37,755 nt of DNA from Acidimicrobiales bacterium (GTDB lineage: Bacteria > Actinomycetota > Acidimicrobiia > Acidimicrobiales > Iamiaceae), in assembly GCA_012513855.1 (NCBI GenBank), contig JAAZBK010000305.1:1-37755 (forward strand). Direction: 5' to 3'. The notes under the pieces were generated by a model. That model was not told the DNA's origin and made no database searches. It saw only the letters and a list, made by a program, of their open reading frames with translations. The position numbers were made by a program, and so were the translations under genes. Position 1 is the stretch's first letter. Each line of letters begins with the position of its first letter. Shown piece by piece: positions 16,307 to 25,697 of this stretch.

Positions 16307-17860
16307 TCAGCCCCCCGCGAAGGCGGCGAGGCTCTGCACCACCGCAGCGTCGGTGATCTGGAACAGGAGCTGCGGGTAGACGCCGAGCACCACGATGAAC
16401 ACGACCATCGGCACCCAGGCGATGTAGTCGGTGAGGTGCATGTCGTGGATGTGCTCGTTCTCGAACTCCTCGGTGGGGGTGCCGAAGGCGACCCGCTGGA
16501 GCAGCCAGAGGAGGTAGCCGGCGGCGAACACGGTGCCGAGGGCGCCGACCACCATGTAGAAGCGGAAGAGCGGCTCGCTCAGGCCACCACCGGGCGAGTA
16601 GGCGGCCAGCAGGGCCGGGAACTCTCCCCAGAAGCCGGCGAGACCGGGCAGGCCCAGCGAGGCCATGCAGCTGAAGGCGAGGAGCCAGCCGAGGCGAGGC
16701 GCCTTGATGAGCAGGCCGCTGAGGCGCTTGATCTCGAGGGTGTGGTAGCGCTCCTTCACCGAGCCGGCGATGAAGAACAGCATGCCGGTGATGAGACCGT
16801 GGGCCACCATGCCGAAGATGGCGGCGCTGGTGCCCTCGGGGGTGAGGGTGGCGATGCCGAGCATCGTGTAGCCCATGTGGGCCACCGACGAGAACGCGAT
16901 CAGGCGCTTCATGTCGGTCTGGGCCAGGCAGCCGAGGGCGCCGTAGATGATGCCGATCACGGCGAGACCGCCGATGATGGGCGCCCACCACTTGGCTCCC
17001 TCGGGGAGGATCGGGATGGCGATGCGGACGAAGCCGTAGGTTCCGAGCTTCAGCAGCACCGCAGCCAGGATCACCGAGCCCTGGGTGGGGGCCTGGGTGT
17101 GGGCGTCGGGCAGCCAGGTGTGGAACGGGAACATCGGCACCTTGATGCCGAAGCCCATGAAGAAGCCGCCGAAGATCAAGATGGCCGTGGTCTCGGTGAG
17201 CCCGGCTCCTCCCCACTTCGAGAGCTCGATCATCGAGAAGGTGTGGCGCATCTCGCCGCCGACGCTGACCTCGGGCGAGAGGAAGTAGGTGGCCAGGATG
17301 GCCACGATCATCAGCGCCGAGCCGAACGCGGTGTAGAGGAAGAACTTGAGCGAGGCGTACTTGCGCTGCTCGCCGCCCCACACGCCGATCATGAAGTACA
17401 TCGGCAGGAGAACGAACTCGAAGAAGACGAAGAACAGCAGGAGGTCCTGGGCCACGAAGCAGCCCACCATGCCCGTCTCGAGGATCAGGGTGAGGATGAG
17501 GAACGCTTTGGGGTTGTGCGGTTCGGGGAAGTGGTCCCACGAGTACACGATCACCAGGGGCACCACGAACACCGTCAGGGCGATGAGCGGCAGGGAGATG
17601 CCGTCGATGCCCATGATGTAGCGGCTGTTGATGACCTCGATCCAGGTCTTGTCTTGGAAGAACTGCAGCTTCTCGCTGGCGTCGTAGTCGAAGTTCGCCA
17701 GCAGGGCGACCCCGACACCGAGCACCACGAGGCTGGTGGCCAGCGCCACCACCTTGTGCAGGGTCTCCTCCGACTTCGGGATCGCCAGCATCACCAGCGC
17801 TCCCACCAGCGGTAGGAACACGACGGCGGTGGCACCCCAGCCGTTGAGCAGGTCCTTCAC
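16307..17860 (-). CDS. nuoM: NADH-quinone oxidoreductase subunit M
   Basis: A 517-residue antiporter-like proton-pumping subunit. It carries the family signatures FVLLPMYFMIGVWGGEQRKYA, KFFLYTAFGSALM, the lysine motif GFGIKVPMFPFHTWLPDAH and AFSSVAHMGY. Length and membrane pattern are normal. The start is GTG at 17860, 19 bases after the nuoL stop, and the stop is three bases before the nuoN start, so translation is probably coupled. Confidence 0.97.
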   Translation of the reverse strand: MKDLLNGWGATAVVFLPLVGALVMLAIPKSEETLHKVVALATSLVVLGVGVALLANFDYDASEKLQFFQDKTWIEVINSRYIMGIDGISLPLIALTVFVVPLVIVYSWDHFPEPHNPKAFLILTLILETGMVGCFVAQDLLLFFVFFEFVLLPMYFMIGVWGGEQRKYASLKFFLYTAFGSALMIVAILATYFLSPEVSVGGEMRHTFSMIELSKWGGAGLTETTAILIFGGFFMGFGIKVPMFPFHTWLPDAHTQAPTQGSVILAAVLLKLGTYGFVRIAIPILPEGAKWWAPIIGGLAVIGIIYGALGCLAQTDMKRLIAFSSVAHMGYTMLGIATLTPEGTSAAIFGMVAHGLITGMLFFIAGSVKERYHTLEIKRLSGLLIKAPRLGWLLAFSCMASLGLPGLAGFWGEFPALLAAYSPGGGLSEPLFRFYMVVGALGTVFAAGYLLWLLQRVAFGTPTEEFENEHIHDMHLTDYIAWVPMVVFIVVLGVYPQLLFQITDAAVVQSLAAFAGG

Positions 17861-17879
17861 GGTTTCGACTCCCTCGTCC

Positions 17880-20138
17880 TCAAACAGCGATCACGAAGAT
17901 GGCGGCCAGGATGGCCGCACCCAGGAACAGGTATGCGCCGTAGGTCTGGACCTTGCCGGTCTGGGCCTTGCGCAGGATCTCACCGGAGCCGTCGGCGGCG
18001 GCACCGGAAGCGTTGACCGCACCGTCGACCACGCCCTGGTCGATGTAGCGGTACACGAACTCACCGGACTTGCGGACCGACGTCCCGACCAGGTTGACCA
18101 CCCCGTCGATGACGTTCTGGTTGGTCCAGTTGGCGGCCTTGGCGATCGGGCCCTTGGTGGCGCCGGCGATCCAGTCGACGTAGAGGACGTCAAGGCCGTA
18201 CTTGTTCTCGAGGATCTTGTAGCCACCGCGGGCGAAGCGGTTGCGATCGGTGAGACCGTGCGGGCCGAGGCCCTTCCAGTACCAGAGGTAGGCCAGGAGG
18301 ACGCCGGTCAGGCCGACCGCGGTGGAGACCACCGCCAGCACCAGGTTGAACTCGGGGTGGGCGAAGCTCTCCAGACCACCGGGGAAGTAGGCGCCGGTGG
18401 GCTCGATGAAGTGCTCGAATCGCAACGTCCAACCGTCGGGCACCCACGACAGCGCGAAGTTGTCGGTCTTGGGGATGTTGGTGAAGCCGGCCAGCACGGC
18501 TCCGGCAGCGAGGATCATGAGCGGAACGGTGATGCGGGGGCCGTTCTCGTGCATGTCGTGGGTGGCCGATGCCCCGCGCCGCTCACCGAAGAACACGTAC
18601 CAGATGGCCCGGGTCATGTAGGCGCCGGTGACGGCGGCGCCCAGGGTGCCCATGATCAGCATGAGCGGGTAGCCACCGTCGCCGCCGAGCTGTTGGGCAC
18701 CGGCGAGGATCTCGTCCTTGGACCAGAAGCCGGCCAGCGGAGGCACCGCCACCAGGGCACCGGTTCCCAGCATGAAGGTCCAGAACGTCTTGGGCATCAC
18801 CTTGCGGAGGCCACCCATGTCCTCCTTCATGTCGAAGGAGTGGATATGGTGGGCCAGCGACCCGGCTCCCAGGAACAGGCAGGCCTTGAACAGGGCGTGG
18901 GTGAAGAGGTGGAAGATGCCGGCGGTCCAGGCACCGACGCCGAGGGCCATCACCATGTAGCCGAGCTGGCTCACGGTGGAGTAGGCGAGCACCTTCTTGA
19001 TGTCGTTCTGGACGAAGGCGAGCAAGCCACCGAAGAGCAGGGTGACCGCACCGACCACGGCCATCACGTTGATGTTGGAGGTGCCGATCGACAGGCCGTT
19101 GAAGAACACGCCGTAGAGGCGGGCGATCATGTAGATGCCCGCCACCACCATGGTGGCGGCGTGGATGAGGGCCGAGACCGGCGTGGGACCGGCCATGGCG
19201 TCGGGCAGCCAGGTGTGGAGGATGAACTGACCGGACTTCGACATCACCGCTGTCATCAGCGACAGCGACCCCACCAGCAGCAGGAAGTGTCGGATCTCAC
19301 CGGCGTTGGCCAGCTCGTTGATCTGGATGATGTCGAAGGTGCGGCCGGCGGCGAAGAACAGGACGATCATCCCGCACAGGAGGCCGATGTCGCCCACGCG
19401 GTTGACGAGGAAGGCCTTGAGGGCGGCGTCGGAGTTGGGCTTCTCCTCCCACCAGTGACCGATCAGCGCGAACGAGCACAGGCCCACCAGCTCCCAGCCC
19501 ACGATCATCTGGAGGGTGCTCGACGACACCACGTAGAAGAGCATCGACGCCGTAAACAGGCTGAGGAAGGCGAAGTAGTGGGTGTAGCGGCGATCGCCGG
19601 CCACGTAGTCGGTGGAGAACACGTGGACCAGCAGCGAGATGAGCGTGACCACCACCAGCATCAGCGTGCTGAGGCCGTCGATCATGGTTCCGACCTTGAC
19701 CTGCATGGTCCCGTTGTCGAACCAGGTGATGTCGCGCACCACCGGCGGCGTCTCGTGGTGCTCCTCGCCCTCAGCGGCGGCCGGGGCGGAAGCGCTGCCC
19801 GGAGCGGCCGCGGCGAACGACACGGAGTCCTCGAACGCAGTGGCGGCGTGGCCCTCGTCTTCGGCGGCGGGCTCTTCGCCATGCTCGTCGGCCGGGGCCT
19901 CTTCGCCGTGTTCGTCACCTTCGACCACGTGCTCGGTGCCGGTGTCGTGGTGGACCACCGGAGGGTTGTTGACCCGGCCGATCCAGCCGGCGGCGACGCC
20001 GAGCGACATCACGAAGATGATCGCCACCGAGGCGATTCCGATCTCCGAGCCACCGCGCGGCAGCTTCTTGCCCACGGCCAGGATGGCCACGAACGAGATC
20101 GCAGGGATCAGGGGGATGAGCCAGGCGTGACTCAGCAT
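17880..20138 (-). CDS. nuoL: NADH-quinone oxidoreductase subunit L with an acidic/histidine-rich insert
   Basis: A 752-residue antiporter-like subunit, longer than the roughly 610 of E. coli. Core motifs are present: GWELVGLCSFALIGHWWE, AFLVNRVGDIG, SKSGQFILHTWLPDAMAGPTP and AYSTVSQLGYMV. Two additions explain the length. One is an insert at residues about 58-133 between the first two membrane helices and the core, rich in His, Glu and Asp (DEHGEE twice). The other is a long C-terminal part with the lateral helix and a final membrane anchor. A 147-base gap separates it from nuoK, wider than most in the operon, and the ribosome-binding site is weak. Confidence 0.96.
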   Translation of the reverse strand: MLSHAWLIPLIPAISFVAILAVGKKLPRGGSEIGIASVAIIFVMSLGVAAGWIGRVNNPPVVHHDTGTEHVVEGDEHGEEAPADEHGEEPAAEDEGHAATAFEDSVSFAAAAPGSASAPAAAEGEEHHETPPVVRDITWFDNGTMQVKVGTMIDGLSTLMLVVVTLISLLVHVFSTDYVAGDRRYTHYFAFLSLFTASMLFYVVSSSTLQMIVGWELVGLCSFALIGHWWEEKPNSDAALKAFLVNRVGDIGLLCGMIVLFFAAGRTFDIIQINELANAGEIRHFLLLVGSLSLMTAVMSKSGQFILHTWLPDAMAGPTPVSALIHAATMVVAGIYMIARLYGVFFNGLSIGTSNINVMAVVGAVTLLFGGLLAFVQNDIKKVLAYSTVSQLGYMVMALGVGAWTAGIFHLFTHALFKACLFLGAGSLAHHIHSFDMKEDMGGLRKVMPKTFWTFMLGTGALVAVPPLAGFWSKDEILAGAQQLGGDGGYPLMLIMGTLGAAVTGAYMTRAIWYVFFGERRGASATHDMHENGPRITVPLMILAAGAVLAGFTNIPKTDNFALSWVPDGWTLRFEHFIEPTGAYFPGGLESFAHPEFNLVLAVVSTAVGLTGVLLAYLWYWKGLGPHGLTDRNRFARGGYKILENKYGLDVLYVDWIAGATKGPIAKAANWTNQNVIDGVVNLVGTSVRKSGEFVYRYIDQGVVDGAVNASGAAADGSGEILRKAQTGKVQTYGAYLFLGAAILAAIFVIAV

Positions 20139-20285
20139 GGCGGAACCATCCCGAGCGGGTCGACATAGTTCCGGTCGCCCGATCCGGAGCAGGCCGAAAC
20201 CATGACACCAAGGTCAGGATCGGCCGCCAGGCCAGCAGGCGAAGAGGCCTGCGGAAGGTCCGGCAGGTGAACTGTGCTCACGTCG
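20139..20285. other. Intergenic gap between nuoK and nuoL
   Basis: 147 bases with no open frame that looks coding. It contains a 6-bp inverted repeat (GCAGGC at 20235-20240 against 20247-20252). It may hold a secondary promoter or an mRNA processing site for the nuoL-M-N-midA part; I see no convincing boxes. Confidence 0.35.
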
Positions 20286-20585
20286 TCAGCCCTTCATGAG
20301 GTCGACTTCGTCGATGTCGACCGTGCGGTAGTTGCGGAAGATCGCCAGGACGATGGCGAGGCCGACACCGACCTCGGCCGCGGCCACTGCGATCACGAAA
20401 AGAGCGAACACCTGACCCGAGATGGAGTCGTTCATGGCGCTGAACGCCACCAGGTTGATGTTGACCGAGTTGAGGATCAGCTCGATCGACATCAGCACCA
20501 ACACGCCGTTGCGACGGGAGATGACCCCGTAGACGCCGGTGCAGAAGAGGATCGCGGCGAGGATCAGGAACTGGTTCAGCAGCAC
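20286..20585 (-). CDS. nuoK: NADH-quinone oxidoreductase subunit K
   Basis: A 99-residue membrane subunit with three helices, the family length. It has the conserved [19 protein letters not shown] stretch with the buried glutamate, and the second glutamate in [16 protein letters not shown]. The GTG start at 20585 lies five bases after the nuoJ stop. It forms part of the proton path next to NuoH, A and J. Confidence 0.97.
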   Translation of the reverse strand: MLLNQFLILAAILFCTGVYGVISRRNGVLVLMSIELILNSVNINLVAFSAMNDSISGQVFALFVIAVAAAEVGVGLAIVLAIFRNYRTVDIDEVDLMKG

Positions 20586-20590
20586 GTCGC

Positions 20591-21136
20591 TCAGTCCTTC
20601 CTTGCGATCACGATGGCGCCGATGAGCGCTGAGAGCAGGAGCACCGAGATGACCTCGAACGGGACGAGGTAGGTGCTGAAGATCGCGTCGGACAGCACGC
20701 GGGTGTCGGTGGGCATCAGGTCGGCGGGCAGCTTGTCCTCGCCGAAGCCGTCGACGAGCGTGAAGACGAGCACCGCCAGCATGACCACCGAGGTGAGGGC
20801 GCCCACCTTCCAGTTGTCGCGGGTGAACTTCTCTGTGCCCTGCATCGGCGCCCGGGTGAGCATGATGCCGAACAGGAACAGGACCACGATGGCACCGATG
20901 TAGACCATGACCTGGGTGACGGCCACGAACTCGGCGCCGAGCAGGATGAACTGGGCCGCGGCGCCGGCCAGCACCATCACCAGGAATGCGGCGGCGTGGA
21001 CCACGTTCGACGTGGTCACCACCCGGATGGCCGAGAAGATCATGATGGCGGCGATGATGCCGAAGGCAACGTTTTGGGCCACCAGGACGTCGGCGTCGGC
21101 GTTTCTGGCCACCTCCGCCAGGATCGTGAACCCCAT
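20591..21136 (-). CDS. nuoJ: NADH-quinone oxidoreductase subunit J
   Basis: A 181-residue membrane subunit with five predicted helices. Typical sequence is [48 protein letters not shown], the region with the pi-bulge helix of complex I. The ATG at 21136 overlaps the nuoI stop by one base (TGATG), so the two are translationally coupled. Confidence 0.97.
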   Translation of the reverse strand: MGFTILAEVARNADADVLVAQNVAFGIIAAIMIFSAIRVVTTSNVVHAAAFLVMVLAGAAAQFILLGAEFVAVTQVMVYIGAIVVLFLFGIMLTRAPMQGTEKFTRDNWKVGALTSVVMLAVLVFTLVDGFGEDKLPADLMPTDTRVLSDAIFSTYLVPFEVISVLLLSALIGAIVIARKD

Positions 21137-21699
21137 CAGCGAGGCACCTTCTTGACCTTGGCCTCGGAACCGGCCTCGTAGGGCTCGAACTCGGGCACGG
21201 TCTCCATCCACTCGCCCAGGCGGGTCTTGTCGTGGATCAGGTCGGCGATGCGGGGCTCGGAGTACTCGAACTCGGGGCTCCAGAAGATGGCCTCGAAGGG
21301 GCAGACCTCGACGCAGATGCCGCAGTACATGCAGAGCGCGTAGTCGATGTCGAAGCGGTCGATCGCCGAGACGGTCCGCTCCTTGCCGCCGGGGCGACGG
21401 GGCGGGGCCTTGACCTTGTGGGCCTCGATGTAGATGCACCAGTCGGGGCAGCTGCGCACGCACAGCATGCAGGCGGTGCAGTTCTCCTCCTGGAGCGCGA
21501 TGACGCCACGGGCCCGGGTGGGGGGCGTCTCCTTCTCGTGGGGGTACTGCACCGTGGCCGCGCCCTTGGCGGGCGAGGGCGGCTGGGTGAAGCGCTTCAT
21601 GCCCTCACCGGGCCACAGGGTCTGGGTCAGCTCCTTGAAGGTGACGCCCATGCCCTGGATGACGCCGGGCAGCTTCGAGATCTTGTCTTCACGAGCCAT
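21136..21699 (-). CDS. nuoI: NADH-quinone oxidoreductase subunit I (2x 4Fe-4S)
   Basis: A 187-residue peripheral subunit that carries clusters N6a and N6b to the quinone site. Two ferredoxin motifs are intact: [12 protein letters not shown] and [12 protein letters not shown]. The N-terminal [18 protein letters not shown] and [13 protein letters not shown] are typical of actinobacterial NuoI. The ATG at 21699 shares its A with the nuoH stop (TGATG). All eight cluster cysteines are present. Confidence 0.97.
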   Translation of the reverse strand: MAREDKISKLPGVIQGMGVTFKELTQTLWPGEGMKRFTQPPSPAKGAATVQYPHEKETPPTRARGVIALQEENCTACMLCVRSCPDWCIYIEAHKVKAPPRRPGGKERTVSAIDRFDIDYALCMYCGICVEVCPFEAIFWSPEFEYSEPRIADLIHDKTRLGEWMETVPEFEPYEAGSEAKVKKVPR

Positions 21700-22745
21700 C
21701 AGAACGCGACCTTCAAGATGGTGGTGGCGAGGATGTTGACCAGGGACAGGGGGATGAGGACGGTCCAGGCCAACTTCTGGAGCTGGTCCTCTCGGAATCG
21801 GGGCATGGTGAACCGGATGAAGAAGATGAAGCCACCCACCAGGGTCATCTTCGCCATGAGGATCAGCGGGCCGAGCAGGTTGAAGATGTTGTTGTTCAGG
21901 TCGGCCCAGGCCGCCGGCACCGCCCACCCGCCCATGAAGAGCGTGGCGGCGATGGCACCGAACGCACCGACGGCGGCGAACTCGCCGATGAAGAACAGCA
22001 GGAAGCGGATGCCCGAGTACTCGGTGAGGTAGCCGGTGACCAGCTCGGATTCGGCGATCGGCATGTCGAAGGGCGTCTGGGCCAGCTCGGCCTGCACCGC
22101 GATCATGAAGATCACGAACCCCAGGAACTGGGTGATGAAGTACGGGCTGCCGATCCCGTCGAACCCGAAGATCTCACCGTTGGCCTGGGCGGCGACGATG
22201 CCGCTCATGTTCATGGTTCCGGCCTGGATGACCACGCCCACCACGGCGAGGATCAGCGGAAGCTCGTAGGCGATGAGCTGGCCGGCGGCGCGGAGGCCAC
22301 CCATGAGGGAGAACTTGTTGGCCGATGCCCAGCCGGCGGCGAGCACGCCGAGGGTGCTGATCGACGACACCGCCAGGGCGAAGAAGATGCCCGTGTCGTG
22401 GTTGGCGAAGATCATGTCGGGGCCGAACGGCACCACGATGTAGGTGAGCAGAACCGTGCTCACCACCAGGTAGGGCGCGATCTTGAAGAGGAGGCGGTCG
22501 GCCTTCTCCGGGATGATGTCTTCCTTCTGGATCCACTTGCCGACCTCGGCGAGCAGCTGCATCGAGCCGAAGGGGCCGGCCTCCATGGGTCCAAGACGGC
22601 TCTGCATGAAGCTCACCATCTTGAACAGGAAGAGGTAGACGAACGTACCGGCAGGCAGCAGAACGGCCAGCAGGATGCCGAGCGACCGGAGGATCGACTG
22701 CTGCCAGTAGGCCAGCTCGAGCCCGAGCACGAGGGAGGAGGTCAC
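21699..22745 (-). CDS. nuoH: NADH-quinone oxidoreductase subunit H
   Basis: A 348-residue membrane subunit forming the quinone chamber. Signatures include KWIQKEDIIPEKADRLLF, NKFSLMGGLRAAGQLIAYE, FDMPIAESELVTGYLTEYSG and RFTMPRFREDQL, with the acidic loop intact. It starts with GTG at 22745, with GAGG eight bases upstream. This is the first gene after the 202-base gap in which nuoEFG would normally lie. Confidence 0.96.
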   Translation of the reverse strand: MTSSLVLGLELAYWQQSILRSLGILLAVLLPAGTFVYLFLFKMVSFMQSRLGPMEAGPFGSMQLLAEVGKWIQKEDIIPEKADRLLFKIAPYLVVSTVLLTYIVVPFGPDMIFANHDTGIFFALAVSSISTLGVLAAGWASANKFSLMGGLRAAGQLIAYELPLILAVVGVVIQAGTMNMSGIVAAQANGEIFGFDGIGSPYFITQFLGFVIFMIAVQAELAQTPFDMPIAESELVTGYLTEYSGIRFLLFFIGEFAAVGAFGAIAATLFMGGWAVPAAWADLNNNIFNLLGPLILMAKMTLVGGFIFFIRFTMPRFREDQLQKLAWTVLIPLSLVNILATTILKVAF

Positions 22746-22947
22746 GAGAGGACCTCGCTGGAGGCGGCAGCAAACCGGAGTGACGGCGAGGATTCGAGGC
22801 CCGGCGCAGCCGCTGGGGGCACGGGGGCGGAGCCCCCGACAAGCGCGCCGCAGGCGGCTCCGCCGCCGAGGACGCTGAGCGCGGCCGCAGGCCGCTCGTC
22901 AGAACTCGACGGAACGGAGTGAGCGAAGCGAACGAGTGAGGGAGAAA
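22746..22947. repeat. Hairpin-rich, repeat-like gap between nuoD and nuoH
   Basis: The gap has no credible gene. It holds several inverted repeats, for example CGGGGGC-GGA-GCCCCCG and GCGGCC-GCA-GGCCGC. It also contains a tract built on GAGCGAAGCGAACGAGTGAG, a motif type that recurs as intergenic repeats in GC-rich genomes. It interrupts an otherwise tightly packed operon exactly between nuoD and nuoH. It may be an mRNA stabilising or processing element, a partial terminator, or the scar of a deletion of nuoEFG. Confidence 0.6.
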
Positions 22948-24123
22948 TCACCGGTCGATGTCTCCGAGGATGAAGTAGAGCGAGGCGAGGATGGTGATGA
23001 CGTCGGGGACGTAGACGCCACGGCACACCCAAGGCACCACCGACACGTTGTTGAACGATGCGGTGCGGATCTTCACGCGGAAGGGTCCGAGCCCGCCCTG
23101 GGAGACGACGTAGTAGCCCATCTCTCCGAGCGGGTTCTCGGTGGCCACCCAGGCCTCGCCCTCGGGCACCTTGATGATGCGGGGCACCTTGGCCATGTAG
23201 GGGCCGGCCGGCAGTCCGTCGAGCAGCTGGTCGACGATCCTGGTCGACTCGCGGATCTCCTGGAGGCGGACCCAGAAGCGGGCGAAGGAGTCGCCGTCGG
23301 GGTGGGTGATGACGTTCCAGTCGACCTCGTTCCAGGCCAGGCCCACCGGCTCGTCGCGGCGGAGGTCCCAGTCGACGCCGCTGGCGCGGAGGTTCGCACC
23401 GGTGAGGCCGAACTGCATGGCGACCTCGGCCGGGATGACCCCGATGCCGCGGGTGCGGGCCTCGAAGATCTCGTTGCCCTCGACCAGGATCTCCATCTCG
23501 TCGCAGAAGTCGCGGATGCGCTCCATGGCGGCCTTGGTGTCGGCGATCCAGCCCTTGGGCAGGTCGTCCTTGAGGCCGCCGATGCGGTCGAAGTTGGGGT
23601 GGAAGCGGCCACCGGTGGCCGCCTCGATCTGGTTGAGCACGAACTCGCGGTCGCGGAAGGCGTAGAAGGCGGCCGTCATGGCGCCGATGTGCAGGGCCAT
23701 GTCGCCCACGAAGAGCGAGATGTTGGCGATGCGGGAGAGCTCGAAGAGGGCGGTGCGGATCCACTGGGCCCGCGGCGGCGCCTCGATCTCCATGAGCCGT
23801 TCGGCGGCCAGGATGAACGGCACCTCGTTGGCGAAGCTCCCCAGCCAGTCGATCCGGTTGATGAGGGTGGTGACCTGCGGATAGGTCCGCACCTCGGTGA
23901 GCTTCTCGTAGCCACGGTGCATGTAGCCCATGACCGGCTCGCACGACAGGACCTGCTCGCCGTCGAGCTTCACCACGATGCGCAGCGTGCCGTGGGTGGC
24001 CGGGTGCTGGGGTCCCATGTTGAGGGTCATGCCCTCGTCGGTCTCGAACTCGAGGTTGACGCGGCCGTCGGCGGCCTGCGCGTTGGCGTAGGCGAGCCTC
24101 TGGCGATCGGTGATGGCAGCCAT
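22948..24123 (-). CDS. nuoD: NADH-quinone oxidoreductase subunit D
   Basis: A 391-residue (49-kDa-type) subunit lining the quinone pocket. It has NMGPQHPATHGTLRIVVKL with the quinone-site histidine and, in HGTLR, the arginine equivalent to the one methylated by NDUFAF7 in mitochondria. It also has MGYMHRGYEKL, and the C-terminal ASLYFILGDIDR ending. The ATG at 24123 lies two bases after the nuoC stop, with GAGGAGGG upstream. NuoC and NuoD are separate proteins here, not fused as in E. coli. Confidence 0.97.
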   Translation of the reverse strand: MAAITDRQRLAYANAQAADGRVNLEFETDEGMTLNMGPQHPATHGTLRIVVKLDGEQVLSCEPVMGYMHRGYEKLTEVRTYPQVTTLINRIDWLGSFANEVPFILAAERLMEIEAPPRAQWIRTALFELSRIANISLFVGDMALHIGAMTAAFYAFRDREFVLNQIEAATGGRFHPNFDRIGGLKDDLPKGWIADTKAAMERIRDFCDEMEILVEGNEIFEARTRGIGVIPAEVAMQFGLTGANLRASGVDWDLRRDEPVGLAWNEVDWNVITHPDGDSFARFWVRLQEIRESTRIVDQLLDGLPAGPYMAKVPRIIKVPEGEAWVATENPLGEMGYYVVSQGGLGPFRVKIRTASFNNVSVVPWVCRGVYVPDVITILASLYFILGDIDR

Positions 24124-24125
24124 GG

Positions 24126-24803
24126 CTAGCCCTCCTCTCCCTCTTCGCTCTCGTCGCCCGGCATCGGTTCGATGTCGACGATGCCCGGCCAAGGCTTCAC
24201 GTGGCGGGCCAGCAGCGGGAAGTCCTTGCGGAGCGGGTGTCCCTCGAACTCTCCGGGAAGATAGATGTTGACCAGGTGCGGATGCCCGACGAAGTCGATG
24301 CCGAACATCTCGCGGGTCTCGCGCTCGTGCCAGTTGGCTCCGGCGAAGACCGGGATCCAGGTGGGGAGGCTGAAGTCGTCCTCGGGCACGTCGACCTTGA
24401 GGGTCACGCCCATCTTGCGGGTCTGGGAGTGGGCCCGGGCGAACACCTGGAACCGGGTGTCTCCACCTGCGTAGCCGGTGACGATCTCGGCCGGCTCGGT
24501 CTCGACCACCTCGTCGGTGGGCGAATCCTCGCTCTTGCCCCAGGGGCTGGGCAGCCAGTCGATGGCCGAGACGAACTCGAACATCTTGAAGCCGGCGCCG
24601 TCGCGCAGTGCGAACCCGGCCTGCTGCCAGGCGTCCTTGGTGACCCGGACCCATAGGTCCTGACCAGGCACGATGTGGGTGCCGACGATGGCGTCGCCCA
24701 GGTCTTCGCGGAGCTCCGCCAGGACCTCCTCGCGCACCTCGTCGGTGACCGGGGCTTCTGCTTCTTCGGTGGCCGGGGCTTCAGGAGACGACAATTGGCT
24801 CAC
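24126..24803 (-). CDS. nuoC: NADH-quinone oxidoreductase subunit C
   Basis: A 225-residue (30-kDa-type) subunit of the connecting module. The family signature is [19 protein letters not shown] followed by [10 protein letters not shown]. The N-terminal about 30 residues are rich in Glu and Ala and not conserved. The start is uncertain: GTG at 24803 overlaps the nuoB end by 23 bases but sits only one or two bases from GGAGG; a TTG at 24794 is better spaced from the same GGAGG. Either implies coupling with nuoB. Confidence 0.94.
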   Translation of the reverse strand: MSQLSSPEAPATEEAEAPVTDEVREEVLAELREDLGDAIVGTHIVPGQDLWVRVTKDAWQQAGFALRDGAGFKMFEFVSAIDWLPSPWGKSEDSPTDEVVETEPAEIVTGYAGGDTRFQVFARAHSQTRKMGVTLKVDVPEDDFSLPTWIPVFAGANWHERETREMFGIDFVGHPHLVNIYLPGEFEGHPLRKDFPLLARHVKPWPGIVDIEPMPGDESEEGEEG

Positions 24804-25281
24804 CCCTCCAGCGCTCGGCCATGTCTTCCTTGCCGATGCGCTCCTGGAGCAGCACGATGCCCTCCAGCAGGGCCTCGGGCCGGGGCGGGCAACCGGGCAC
24901 GTAGACGTCGACGGGCACGATCTGGTCGACGCCCTTGGTGACCGAATAGCTGTCCCAGTACGGACCACCGCAGTTGGCGCAGGAGCCCATGGAGATCACG
25001 TACTTGGGATCGGGCATCTGGTCGTAGAGCCGGCGGATCGACGGGACCATCTTGTCGGTGACGGTGCCCGAGAAGCAGACGAGGTCGGCCTGGCGTGGGC
25101 TGGCCGGCAACGGGATGACGCCCAGGCGCATGACGTCGTAGCGGGGCGACCCCAGGGCCGCGCCCATCTCGATGGCACAGCAGGCCAGGCCCCACTGGAA
25201 GATCCAGATGGAGTACTTGCGCGACGTGTTGAGCAACGACGTCAACGGCTTGGGGAGCTTGCCGCTCTCTACGAGGCCCAT
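24781..25281 (-). CDS. nuoB: NADH-quinone oxidoreductase subunit B (cluster N2)
   Basis: A 166-residue subunit that binds the terminal 4Fe-4S cluster N2. All ligands are present: the tandem cysteines in [18 protein letters not shown] and [14 protein letters not shown]. The N-terminal SLWIF-like SIWIFQWG and [10 protein letters not shown] are typical. The ATG at 25281 has GGAAGG seven bases upstream and lies 42 bases after nuoA. Confidence 0.97.
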   Translation of the reverse strand: MGLVESGKLPKPLTSLLNTSRKYSIWIFQWGLACCAIEMGAALGSPRYDVMRLGVIPLPASPRQADLVCFSGTVTDKMVPSIRRLYDQMPDPKYVISMGSCANCGGPYWDSYSVTKGVDQIVPVDVYVPGCPPRPEALLEGIVLLQERIGKEDMAERWRGEPIVVS

Positions 25282-25323
25282 TTCAGCGCCTTCCAGATGG
25301 GACGGTTGCGGGGATCGGGGCTG

Positions 25324-25689
25324 CTACAGCCACTGCAGCACCTTCTTGCGCCAGGCGTAGAGGAGGCCGAGGGCCAAGATGACGATGAACACCGACATCT
25401 CGATGGCGCCGAACCAGCCGTAGGTCTCGAGTTGGATGGCCCACGGGAAGATGAACACCGCCTCGACGTCGAAGAGGACGAAGAGGAGGGCGAACACGTA
25501 GTACCGCACGGGGGTCTGGTCCCACGCCGTGCCCACGGCGTCGACGCCGCTCTCGTAGGTGAGGTACTTGTCGGCCTGCGGACGGACCGGCCGGATCAAC
25601 TTCCCGAGGGCGAGCACGACGAGCAGGAGCCCGATGGCCACAGCGGCGAAGATGGCGACCGTCAGGTAGTCGCGGAGGAACTCTGACAC
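25324..25689 (-). CDS. nuoA: NADH-quinone oxidoreductase subunit A, first gene of the operon
   Basis: A 121-residue subunit with three membrane helices. It has the conserved KYLTYESGVDAVGTAW loop and RYYVFALLFVLFDVEAVFIFPWA with the buried acidic residues. It opens with GTG at 25689. It is the promoter-proximal gene of the minus-strand operon nuoABCDHIJKLMN-midA. Confidence 0.97.
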   Translation of the reverse strand: MSEFLRDYLTVAIFAAVAIGLLLVVLALGKLIRPVRPQADKYLTYESGVDAVGTAWDQTPVRYYVFALLFVLFDVEAVFIFPWAIQLETYGWFGAIEMSVFIVILALGLLYAWRKKVLQWL

Positions 25690-25697
25690 GATTTGGA

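Noticed and set aside
13970-17815. A very long open frame on the plus strand, antisense to midA, nuoN and nuoM
   Set aside because: Its translation is dominated by His, Gly, Asp, Glu and Arg repeats without motifs, the usual antisense shadow of GC-rich genes whose opposite strand codes for clear complex I subunits.
17736-20168. A long open frame antisense to nuoL
   Set aside because: Same low-complexity shadow pattern; nuoL on the minus strand explains the region completely.
20139-20285. A small gene between nuoK and nuoL
   Set aside because: No open frame with a start, ribosome-binding site and plausible protein composition is present.
22746-22947. Remnant of nuoE, nuoF or nuoG in the nuoD-nuoH gap
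   Set aside because: I translated the operon strand and saw no ferredoxin, FMN or molybdopterin-type motifs, only Ala/Gly/Pro-rich sequence from hairpins.
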